Of a DNA stretch of 5,980 bases, positions 1 through 5,853 are shown piece after piece. Numbering within the stretch: the first letter of the stretch is position 1; every line of letters begins with the position of its first letter. This stretch comes from Treponema sp. (GTDB lineage Bacteria; Spirochaetota; Spirochaetia; Treponematales; Treponemataceae), in assembly GCA_023231445.1 (NCBI GenBank), contig JALNVF010000164.1, positions 1 to 5,980 of the forward strand. Direction: 5' to 3'. A program made the position numbers and the translations under genes. The notes beneath the pieces were generated by a model that saw only the letters and a program-made list of their open reading frames with translations, did no database searches and was not told the origin of the DNA.

Positions 1-380
1 CTGTCGAACCAGTATTCTTTTAATTCGACACCTATAACATCATCCTGATTAACGTTCTGAAGAATATCCTGACTTACCGACTGAGAGCGTGCATTTGAGC
101 TTGTGTCATCAGTCTCCGCATGTTCTATCTGCTGTTTTGCAGTAGCAGCAGACGTAATATTCTGTCCGAACAACGACGCAATTCCCTGGACAGCCTTCAG
201 TTCAGCAGTCTGCCTGTCCGGACCGTCGCCGACAACAGAAAAATATTTTTCTACTGAATACGACGAAGACGGAACATTGACCCATCCCGGCATACTGTTA
301 GAATTTTTAGCATATGCGTACAGACTCATCTGCGTCATTACTGCAATTAAAACAAAAAAAAGCTTTACTATTTTATGCAT
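1..380 (-). CDS. LPP20-like secreted envelope protein (partial, C-terminus outside window)
   Basis: The frame is open from an ATG at 380-378 to the window edge, giving 126 codons and no stop. The start has a Shine-Dalgarno-like TGGAG 5 nt upstream, inside the end of the preceding gene, and overlaps that gene's stop by 13 nt, so translational coupling is likely. The N-terminus is a signal peptide: K3 and K6, a hydrophobic stretch at residues 7-22, then A22-Y23-A24, a good signal peptidase I site. There is no cysteine in this region, so it is not a lipoprotein, unlike its two operon partners. The mature start contains MPGWVNVP (about residues 30-37), then YFSVVGDGPDRQTAELKA (about 45-62) and a run of alanine- and glutamine-rich helix. 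This 'P-x-W ... VG-x-G ... A-x-x-x-A' pattern resembles the LPP20 / DUF400-type envelope proteins. The family call is by eye. The molecular function is unknown. Confidence 0.72.
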   Translation of the reverse strand, partial: MHKIVKLFFVLIAVMTQMSLYAYAKNSNSMPGWVNVPSSSYSVEKYFSVVGDGPDRQTAELKAVQGIASLFGQNITSAATAKQQIEHAETDDTSSNARSQSVSQDILQNVNQDDVIGVELKEYWFD

Positions 381-1915
381 ACCGACTCCACAAGAACAGG
401 TTTCCCTGCCTGTACCTCCACTGAATTAAATTTCTGTTCACCGAGGATTTTTCCGCCGGAATCAAGATACTGTACGGTGAACGAATACATTCCCGGTGCA
501 AGCGTAATTCCACCTGCATTTGATTTTCCCGGCAGATATCTGCACTGACGGACGTCAGCTGTTTCTGCAAGATCAACTGCCTCTATTGCGGTAACAACTC
601 CCGCATATGCTACATTATATGCCACCCGCGACAAAACGTCTTCCCCAAAACTTTTATTTTTTCCGTTCAGATCAAGACTCTTCGCGGCTGCAGAAAGCGT
701 CGCTTCACCGGCGGCAACGGCAGACATTTTTTTTACAAGACTGCGGATTACACTGCGGCCAAAATCCCTGGAGGCCCGTACGCGCACATCCTTTGCAACC
801 GCATCGTTGAAATTCTCAAGAAGAGGAAGATTTTGTACTATGCTTCCGTCATCCATTACAATTCTTACTGACGCTGTCTTTTCCTGTACCGCATTCTCTT
901 TAAAATTCGGATAAACGAATTTAATTCTGAAAGCCGGAATTTCAACTCCGTCAGCAAGAGGCGGAAGCATTATGAGTGACTCGGGGCCGTTTCCCACAAT
1001 ATGAGTTCCCGCGGCAAGAACGCCGCTCACGACATCACCCGGAAAATACAGCGTCTGTTCAAAGCGCCTGCCGATAAGACCGCTGAATGCTATAATATCA
1101 AGACGGCCTTTATCTTCAGGTATACCAAGTTCACTTTTTGTATCAAATCCGGGATTCAACTTTGCAAGGACATCACTGTCGACACGTGCGTTTCCGGCAT
1201 CGTCATCCATCATCATGAAGAGCATACTTAAATACCGGGCTGTTGCCGAATCTCTGAAAACATCGGCCTCTGTTGCCGACGGAGGAGATTTTGTCTTGAG
1301 AGCCGGCACGTTTATTCCGAAAAAACGTGCCGCATAATCGGCATCGGTTATATCCTTTTGTTCCACCTGATCTTTCTGAAGAGCTGCTTCTCCGTACTTC
1401 GTAATATATTCGCGCTGTTTATTATTAATCTTACGTATTTCAACAAGTGCATCTTCCATGTTTCCCCGGTTATAGTAATTCAGCGCATTGAATACGTTTA
1501 TATAAAGATACTCGTACACTGTTCCGGTATATTCAGATGCATTTTCGTTGAGCGTTGCCGACACAACTGTTTTTGATATACTTTTGGTAACCGCATCATG
1601 CATAAGTCTGTCGGTTTTTCCGCATATCTCATCTGATGCATCAAATGCTTTTGCATAATGTTCAAGCATTGCTATATCAAGATTCTGCCTGATGACATCA
1701 TTTGCATTAACATTCTGCCCAAGAAGCATACCGGCACATGTAGTGAAATCACCTCTTTCAAGCGCAGCGTTAAAACGCTTTTCGTTATATTTAATTTTTT
1801 GAGGATGATCTGAAGCGGTAAGTCCGGACGATGACGATACAGACGCGCAGGCACATAAAAGTGCCCCCGCTGAAAGAGCAGCAAAAACAAATTTTAGAAC
1901 ATTCTTTGTTGACAT
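368..1915 (-). CDS. COG3014-like lipoprotein with TPR-type helical repeats
   Basis: The protein is 515 aa and probably sits in the periplasm, anchored to the outer membrane. The N-terminus has K4 and K8, a hydrophobic core at residues 9-20 and cysteines at 21 and 23. C23, preceded by L20-C21-A22, is the best lipobox cysteine. Residues about 40-170 are helical and TPR-like, including LDIAMLEHYAKAFDASDEIC (79-98) and FNALNYYNRGNMEDALVEIRK (142-162 region). This is the hallmark N-terminal half of the COG3014 family. The C-terminal half is beta-rich: GPESLIMLPPLADG (310-323), AETADVRQCRYLPGK (450-464) and a closing domain with LAPGMYSF. The gene lies 9 nt after lpoB, in the same frame as its TAA stop, and has no clear ribosome site, so it probably depends on coupling. 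The family is confidently recognised but has no settled biochemical role; a link to LpoB-type peptidoglycan synthesis control is inference from gene order. Confidence 0.82.
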   Translation of the reverse strand: MSTKNVLKFVFAALSAGALLCACASVSSSSGLTASDHPQKIKYNEKRFNAALERGDFTTCAGMLLGQNVNANDVIRQNLDIAMLEHYAKAFDASDEICGKTDRLMHDAVTKSISKTVVSATLNENASEYTGTVYEYLYINVFNALNYYNRGNMEDALVEIRKINNKQREYITKYGEAALQKDQVEQKDITDADYAARFFGINVPALKTKSPPSATEADVFRDSATARYLSMLFMMMDDDAGNARVDSDVLAKLNPGFDTKSELGIPEDKGRLDIIAFSGLIGRRFEQTLYFPGDVVSGVLAAGTHIVGNGPESLIMLPPLADGVEIPAFRIKFVYPNFKENAVQEKTASVRIVMDDGSIVQNLPLLENFNDAVAKDVRVRASRDFGRSVIRSLVKKMSAVAAGEATLSAAAKSLDLNGKNKSFGEDVLSRVAYNVAYAGVVTAIEAVDLAETADVRQCRYLPGKSNAGGITLAPGMYSFTVQYLDSGGKILGEQKFNSVEVQAGKPVLVESVCIK

Positions 1916-1924
1916 GGAAGCTGA

Positions 1925-2533
1925 TTACATTTTCGCTGCAGGTCTGTTTATAACTTTTTTGATTTCGTCGTCTTCACCGCTCCATATTATCTTGTTCGTT
2001 TCAAGATCGTGAAGTTCAGCGTAAACGAAATAGGCACGGACAGATTTTCTGCCTTCCGTCTGAACAATTGTTTTTATTGAACCGAGGAGCATGAAATCGG
2101 CGCCAGTCTCGTTTCCGATTGCTTTTGCAGTGTCTTCACTTGCGTTATCCTGCTGGTCAAGGCGTTCTTCACGCAGTTCTTCACGTTCATTTTTGTCTGA
2201 AACGAAATCCATGACGCCGCTGTTGATAATAGCATTCTGAAATTTCTTTGCAACTATTGATGTATCGATATGCTCATCGCTGTCGTTACTGATTTTTCCT
2301 ACTATTGCAACGGGAGCACGGCCGTTTTTCTTTTCATATTGTGCCACCCGGGGAGATTTTATACAGTCGCTTATAAGTGACTCGCATACCATCCGTACAT
2401 CACTGTCGTTCCAGAAACCGTCCAGATCAACAACATCATCAGCCTTTACCCTTTCTACTGTTGTTGCACATGACGATAATGAACATATAACCCCTGCAGC
2501 AACTAAAAGATATACAAAAATACTTCTTTTCAT
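1925..2533 (-). CDS. lpoB: LpoB-like penicillin-binding protein activator lipoprotein
   Basis: The protein is 202 aa. It has a clear lipoprotein signal: K2-R3, a hydrophobic core at 5-18 and lipobox L19-S20-S21-C22. The body matches the LpoB/YcfM family (COG3417): DLDGFWNDSDVRMVCESLI (37-55), APVAIVGKISNDSDEHIDT (73-91), FQNAIINSGVMDFV (98-111), REELREERLDQQDNASEDTA (117-136), TGADFMLLGSIKTI (143-156) and LETNKIIWSGE (177-187). In E. coli, outer-membrane LpoB reaches across the periplasm to stimulate PBP1B. Whether this relative activates a PBP is not shown here, as no PBP gene is in the window. E. coli LpoB is similar in length but has a disordered proline-rich linker; here only a short stretch (23-36) separates the lipid anchor from the folded domain. 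C50 and C57 could form an internal disulfide. The ATG start has an excellent Shine-Dalgarno and its own promoter. It is first in the three-gene operon. Confidence 0.88.
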   Translation of the reverse strand: MKRSIFVYLLVAAGVICSLSSCATTVERVKADDVVDLDGFWNDSDVRMVCESLISDCIKSPRVAQYEKKNGRAPVAIVGKISNDSDEHIDTSIVAKKFQNAIINSGVMDFVSDKNEREELREERLDQQDNASEDTAKAIGNETGADFMLLGSIKTIVQTEGRKSVRAYFVYAELHDLETNKIIWSGEDDEIKKVINRPAAKM

Positions 2534-2537
2534 TTTA

Positions 2538-2543
2538 CACCTC
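2538..2543 (-). promoter_or_regulatory. Ribosome binding site of lpoB
   Basis: On the minus strand this reads GAGGTG, ending 4 nt before the ATG at 2533 (6 nt from the GAGG core). It is the strongest ribosome site of the three-gene envelope operon and fixes the lpoB start. The second gene has no comparable site. Confidence 0.8.
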
Positions 2544-2549
2544 GTTCGA

Positions 2550-2586
2550 TTTCATTACTTATAATAAGTATAATCCAGTAATGAAA
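2550..2586. repeat. Nested inverted repeats over the lpoB promoter (operator candidate)
   Basis: There are two perfect dyads. The outer one has 10-bp arms, TTTCATTACT (2550-2559) and AGTAATGAAA (2577-2586), separated by 17 bp that contain the -10 box. The inner one is a 15-bp odd-centred palindrome, TACTTATAATAAGTA (2556-2570), covering the downstream end of the -10 and the predicted start point. The arms flank or cover the RNA polymerase contact region, and the transcript would begin inside the repeat, so a DNA operator fits better than an RNA hairpin. I cannot assign a regulator. AT-rich DNA makes short palindromes more likely by chance, but 10-bp perfect arms exactly around a -10 box are suggestive. 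Confidence 0.5.
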
Positions 2587-2595
2587 AATCTTCAA
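2567..2595 (-). promoter_or_regulatory. Sigma70-type promoter of the lpoB operon
   Basis: On the minus strand the -35 is TTGAAG (2595-2590), followed by a 17-nt spacer and the -10 TATACT (2572-2567). That is 4/6 and 5/6 matches to consensus with ideal spacing. Transcription would start near 2560, leaving about 27 nt of leader before the lpoB ATG. The promoter lies downstream of the pflA stop, so the envelope operon can be expressed independently of pfl. Inverted repeats overlap its -10 and start point. It was found by eye. Confidence 0.65.
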
Positions 2596-2601
2596 TAAAG
2601 C

Positions 2602-2626
2602 GGCAGTATATTTAACTATATCTGCC
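2602..2626 (-). terminator. Weak hairpin at the pflA stop codon, possible terminator
   Basis: On the minus strand the stem is GGCAG (2626-2622) with CTGCC (2606-2602), plus an inner TATA/TATA pairing. There is one bulged A (2621) and a 6-nt loop that contains part of the pflA stop. The sequence after it, GCTTTATT, is only a poor U-tract, so this may be an inefficient terminator or an mRNA 3'-end stabiliser. It is the only hairpin seen between pflA and the lpoB promoter. Confidence 0.3.
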
Positions 2627-3383
2627 AGCGGGTGTATTTTGCTGTCTCAAGGATAGATTCCGCGTTTCTGATCCGTTCAGCTGAAGGCGGCTCTACACCG
2701 TCAAGCCGGTAATCTATGCCGAGTTCCTTCCATTTATAAACACCAAATGTATGATATGGAAGAATTTCGACACGGTCCACATTTTTGAGTGTCCTGATAA
2801 AATCACGCGTCCGGACAAGATAATCGTCCCTGTCAGTACTGCCCGGAACAAGCACGTGCCGTATCCATACAGGTTTTCCTGATTCGGAAAGGTATTGCGC
2901 CATTTCCCTGATGTTTTTTCCCGTTTTTCCTGTAAGTTTTATATGTTCTTTTTCGTCTATATGTTTTATGTCGAGCAGAAGCAAGTCAGTCATGTTCATG
3001 AGATTAGTAAATTTCGTAAACCACGGTTCGTCGTACGTAAATGGCGAACCGGCTGTATCAATTACGGTGTTCACGCCCTGCTCTTTTGCAAGCGAAAAAA
3101 GTGAAATAAGAAAATCTATCTGCATAAGAGGTTCGCCGCCGCTCACCGTTATGCCGCCCCCGTTTTTCCAGTAGGGTTTGTACCGGAGCGCTCTCTTCAT
3201 CACTTCTGAAGCAGACATACGCGTACCGTTATGCGTCCATGTGTCCGGATTGTGACAGAACGCACAGCGGAGCGGGCATCCCGCGAGAAAAATAATATAC
3301 CGGATCCCGGGACCATCCACCGAACCGAACGTTTCGGTGGAATGGACGTATCCCCAGGAACCGGAAGCACTCAGCGTACTCAC
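2616..3383 (-). CDS. pflA: Pyruvate formate-lyase-activating enzyme (radical SAM)
   Basis: The protein is 255 aa and cytoplasmic. It uses S-adenosylmethionine and a [4Fe-4S] cluster to abstract a hydrogen from the glycyl-radical site of PflB. After the N-terminal signature HSTETFGSVDGPGIRY (14-29), the cluster motif CPLRCAFC (C36, C40, C43; CX3CX2C) is intact, followed by HNPDTW. SGGEP (81-85) is the SAM-binding GGE motif. LLLLDIKHID, WIRHVLVPGSTD and VEILPYHTFGVYKWKELGI match the PflA core in order. Its length is close to E. coli PflA (246 aa), with no extra ferredoxin-like cluster insert, so this is the true PFL-type activase and not that of a diol or glycerol dehydratase. The start is GTG at 3383-3381, because no ATG exists before the cluster motif. 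GAGG lies 4 nt upstream. The GTG overlaps the pflB TGA (GTGA), implying coupled translation with pflB. Confidence 0.95.
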   Translation of the reverse strand: MSTLSASGSWGYVHSTETFGSVDGPGIRYIIFLAGCPLRCAFCHNPDTWTHNGTRMSASEVMKRALRYKPYWKNGGGITVSGGEPLMQIDFLISLFSLAKEQGVNTVIDTAGSPFTYDEPWFTKFTNLMNMTDLLLLDIKHIDEKEHIKLTGKTGKNIREMAQYLSESGKPVWIRHVLVPGSTDRDDYLVRTRDFIRTLKNVDRVEILPYHTFGVYKWKELGIDYRLDGVEPPSAERIRNAESILETAKYTRWQI

Positions 3384-5635
3384 AATACCTCGTGGCTGCT
3401 GCGGGCTATGACGTCAAGCTGCTGTTCGCGGGTAAGACTGATGAATTTGACCGCATATCCTGAAACACGCACGGTGAAGTTTGCATATTCCGGTTTTTCG
3501 GGATGTTCCATGGCGTCCTTAAGTTTATCAATACCGAACACGTTTACGTTCAGGTGATGTGCACCCTGATCAAAATACCCGTCAAGTATTACGGCAAGTT
3601 TCTGACTCCGTTCGGTGTCGTCGTGTCCCAGCGCACCGGGGCTGATTGTCTGCGTATTCGAAATACCGTCGAGCGCATACTCGTACGGAACCTTTGCCAC
3701 GGAATTGAGCGATGCAAGCAGCCCGTTTTTCTCGGCGCCGTAACTCGGATTTGCCCCGGGAGAAAGCGGTTCGCCGGCTTTACGGCCGTCGGGAAGTGCA
3801 CCGGTGGCTTTGCCGTACACAACGTTCGACGTAATCGTTAATATAGACGTAGTCGGTTCGGAATTGCGGTACGTCGGATGTTCCTTTATTTTTTCCAGAA
3901 ATGTTCTGAGCAGCCACACGGCAATATCGTCTGCACGGTCGTCGTCGTTGCCGTAACGGGGGAAATCACCTTCAACTTCAAAATCTTTTGCAAGTCCGTT
4001 TTCTCCGCGGATGATTTTCACTTTCGCATACTTGACGGCAGAAAGTGAATCAACAACATGCGAAAAGCCTGCAATACCCGTTGCAAACGTACGGCGCACG
4101 TCGGTGTCGATCAGCGCCATTTCCGCCGCTTCATAATAGTATTTATCGTGCATATAATGGATGAGGTTAAGTGTATTTACGTACAGCCCCGCAAGCCATC
4201 CCATCATCCTGTCGTATTTTGCAATAAGCTCGTCATAGTCGAGATATTCGGACGTAATGGGCGCATATGCAGGCCCTACCTGCATACCTGATATACCGTC
4301 AACACCGCCGTTAATCGCGTAAAGCAGACATTTTGCAAGATTTGCCCGGGCGCCGAAAAACTGCATCTCTTTTCCTGTTTCGGTTGCAGAAACACAGCAG
4401 CAGATTGAATAGTCGTCCCCCCAGACAGGACGCATGACATCGTCGTTCTCGTACTGTATTGAAGATGTGGTAACGCTTATATAGCCTGCGTACTCTTTGA
4501 AATTTTCCGGCAGACGGGACGAATAGAGTACGGTAAGATTCGGTTCGGGAGCCGGTCCCATGTTTTCCAGCGTGTGAAGAAAACGGTAATCGTTCTTCGT
4601 AACCATCGAACGGCCGTCCTGTCCCAGTCCTCCCACTTCAAGAGTTGCCCAGACAGGATCTCCTGAAAACAGTTCATTATAGCTCTTGATGCGCGCAAAC
4701 TTTACCATACGGAACTTCATGACCATATGGTCAACCAGTTCCTGCGCTCCCTGTTCCGTAAGAAAACCGCTCTTCATGTCGCGTTCAATGTAAATGTCAA
4801 GGAATGTGGAAATGCGTCCGACGCTCATCGCCGCGCCGTTCTGCGTTTTTATTGCAGCAAGATATCCGAAGTACAGCCACTGGAATGCTTCCTGTGCGTT
4901 CCCTGCAGGGCCGGATATGTCGAATCCGTACAGAGCTGCCATCTCCTTTATACCGTGAAGCGCTTTTATCTGGTCGGCGACTTCCTCGCGGAGACGTACA
5001 ACTTCCTCTGTCATTTCCCCGTTACCGCCGATGTTGTTGTAATCATGCTGTTTCTGTGAAATAAGATAATCAATTCCATACAGGGCAATACGGCGGTAGT
5101 CGCCGACAATCCGTCCGCGCCCGTACGTATCCGGAAGACCGGTTATTATTTTGTTTTTCCGCGCAGCTTTTATTTCCGGCGTATATACGTCGAACACACC
5201 CTGATTGTGAGTCTTGTGGTATTCCGTAAAAATCCGGTGAAGTTCCGGACTCGGCGTATACCCGTACATTTCACACGCCTCTTCTGCCATTTTAATTCCG
5301 CCGTACGGCATGAACGCGCGCTTAAGCGGCTTATCAGTCTGAAGCCCCACGACTTTCTCAAGTACTTTCCCTTCAGGACAGATATATCCCGCCCCGTGGG
5401 ATGTCAGTGAAGAAACAACATCCGTATCCATATCAAGGACGCCGCCTTTTGCGCGTTCCTCTTTCTGAAGTTTCTGAAGTGCATCCCACAGTTTATTCGT
5501 AGCGTCCGTTGGATGAGTCAGAAACAATTTATCACCGTCGTACGGCGTATAGTTATGCTGGATAAAATCACGGACATTGATTTCTCCGCGCCAAAGTGTA
5601 CCTTTAAAACCTTCCCATTCAGTTCTCTGAACCAT
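3380..5635 (-). CDS. pflB: Formate C-acetyltransferase (pyruvate formate-lyase)
   Basis: This glycyl-radical enzyme converts pyruvate and CoA to acetyl-CoA and formate in anaerobic fermentation. From the ATG at 5635 it is 751 aa, a normal PFL length (E. coli 760). Signatures in order are EWEGFKGTLW (6-15), NVRDFIQHNYTPYDGD (20-35), GLPDTYGRGRIVGDYRR (166-182), FSGDPVWAT with W329, SICCCVSAT with the active-site pair C413-C414, FFGAR with R430, LTITSNVVYGKATG, HHLNVNV and the C-terminal radical loop RVSGYAV with G726. All residues known to matter in E. coli PFL (C418, C419, W333, R435, G734) have counterparts. This is therefore a bona fide PFL, not a choline or diol-type relative. One oddity is a third cysteine, C412, next to the catalytic pair. 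An ATG 15 codons upstream (5680) lies inside the promoter dyad and lacks a ribosome site, so I reject it. pflA follows with a 4-nt overlap. Confidence 0.97.
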   Translation of the reverse strand: MVQRTEWEGFKGTLWRGEINVRDFIQHNYTPYDGDKLFLTHPTDATNKLWDALQKLQKEERAKGGVLDMDTDVVSSLTSHGAGYICPEGKVLEKVVGLQTDKPLKRAFMPYGGIKMAEEACEMYGYTPSPELHRIFTEYHKTHNQGVFDVYTPEIKAARKNKIITGLPDTYGRGRIVGDYRRIALYGIDYLISQKQHDYNNIGGNGEMTEEVVRLREEVADQIKALHGIKEMAALYGFDISGPAGNAQEAFQWLYFGYLAAIKTQNGAAMSVGRISTFLDIYIERDMKSGFLTEQGAQELVDHMVMKFRMVKFARIKSYNELFSGDPVWATLEVGGLGQDGRSMVTKNDYRFLHTLENMGPAPEPNLTVLYSSRLPENFKEYAGYISVTTSSIQYENDDVMRPVWGDDYSICCCVSATETGKEMQFFGARANLAKCLLYAINGGVDGISGMQVGPAYAPITSEYLDYDELIAKYDRMMGWLAGLYVNTLNLIHYMHDKYYYEAAEMALIDTDVRRTFATGIAGFSHVVDSLSAVKYAKVKIIRGENGLAKDFEVEGDFPRYGNDDDRADDIAVWLLRTFLEKIKEHPTYRNSEPTTSILTITSNVVYGKATGALPDGRKAGEPLSPGANPSYGAEKNGLLASLNSVAKVPYEYALDGISNTQTISPGALGHDDTERSQKLAVILDGYFDQGAHHLNVNVFGIDKLKDAMEHPEKPEYANFTVRVSGYAVKFISLTREQQLDVIARSSHEVL

Positions 5636-5641
5636 TATGAA

Positions 5642-5646
5642 CTCCT
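5642..5646 (-). promoter_or_regulatory. Ribosome binding site that decides the pflB start
   Basis: AGGAG on the minus strand is followed by 6 nt (TTCATA) and the ATG at 5635-5633. It selects the start giving MVQRTEWEGF over the upstream in-frame ATG at 5680, matching where PFL homology begins. Confidence 0.85.
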
Positions 5647-5678
5647 GCTGGTTTATACAATAAATATTTGAGGGCACC

Positions 5679-5702
5679 ATATTACACTAAATAGTGTAAT
5701 AT
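5679..5702. repeat. 24-bp perfect dyad upstream of pflB (operator candidate)
   Basis: Two perfect 11-bp arms, ATATTACACTA (5679-5689) and TAGTGTAATAT (5692-5702), are separated only by AA. The dyad runs from the end of the candidate -35 to the end of the candidate -10 of pflB, the classic position for a homodimeric repressor. A 2-nt loop rules out a normal RNA hairpin of full length. It does not match the textbook FNR, CRP or Rex sites, and it is 2 bp shorter in its core than an NrdR box. The regulator is unknown. It lies about 150 bp from the divergent transporter start. Confidence 0.6.
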
Positions 5703-5707
5703 AGCAA
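5679..5707 (-). promoter_or_regulatory. Candidate pflB promoter
   Basis: On the minus strand a -35-like TTGCTA (5707-5702) and a -10-like TAATAT (5684-5679) are 17 nt apart, each matching consensus at 4 of 6 positions. The start point would be near 5672, giving a leader of about 37 nt. The boxes are weak and partly imposed by the dyad sequence, so this is tentative. Another -10-like TATAAA lies closer to the gene but has no -35 and would leave too short a leader. Confidence 0.35.
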
Positions 5708-5816
5708 TAAAAAGCAAAGAAAAACACACATTACCCTGAAACCGTATCACTGTAGAAAAAGTACATCTTTTTTATGTGATTCGTCTGTTGTTTTTCCAAC
5801 ATTTTTCGTATTTCTA

Positions 5817-5845
5817 TTGCGGCCAGAAATCTATTTCTCTATACT
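5817..5845 (+). promoter_or_regulatory. Candidate promoter of the EamA-like transporter gene
   Basis: A -35-like TTGCGG (5817-5822) and a -10 TATACT (5840-5845, 5/6 to consensus) are 17 nt apart. Start sites normally fall 6-8 nt after the -10, which here means about 5852-5854, at or just before the ATG at 5854. A leaderless or nearly leaderless mRNA is therefore predicted. Confidence 0.45.
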
Positions 5846-5853
5846 GTATATAT

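Noticed and set aside
103..429. Plus-strand open frame of 108 codons
   Set aside because: It runs antisense across the LPP20-like gene and the end of the COG3014-like gene, both of which have recognisable protein features. Its product is cysteine-rich without any family pattern.
2895..5410. Several plus- and minus-strand open frames of 60-112 codons within pflA and pflB
   Set aside because: They are shadows of two strongly conserved genes. None has a credible ribosome site together with a recognisable product.
3380..5635. A glycyl-radical enzyme of new function, such as a diol dehydratase or choline lyase relative
   Set aside because: The adjacent Cys-Cys pair, RVSGYAV loop, W329 and R430, along with a PflA lacking extra cluster motifs, all fit classical pyruvate formate-lyase.
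5636..5680. Longer pflB start at the ATG at 5680, adding 15 residues
   Set aside because: That ATG lies inside the dyad and upstream of the predicted transcription start, has no ribosome site, and the extra residues do not resemble PFL. The ATG at 5635 has AGGAG at ideal spacing.
5681..5700. NrdR box, or FNR, Rex or CRP site upstream of pflB
   Set aside because: The core ACACTA, AA, TAGTGT is 2 bp too short for the NrdR consensus. There is no TTGAT/ATCAA pair, no TTGTGA/TCACAA pair and no TGTGA/TCACA pair at the right spacing.
5746..5780. ATCAC and GTGAT pair as a hairpin or terminator in the divergent intergenic region
   Set aside because: There are only 5 bp of pairing over a 25-nt loop, and both flanking genes start here, so no terminator is expected.
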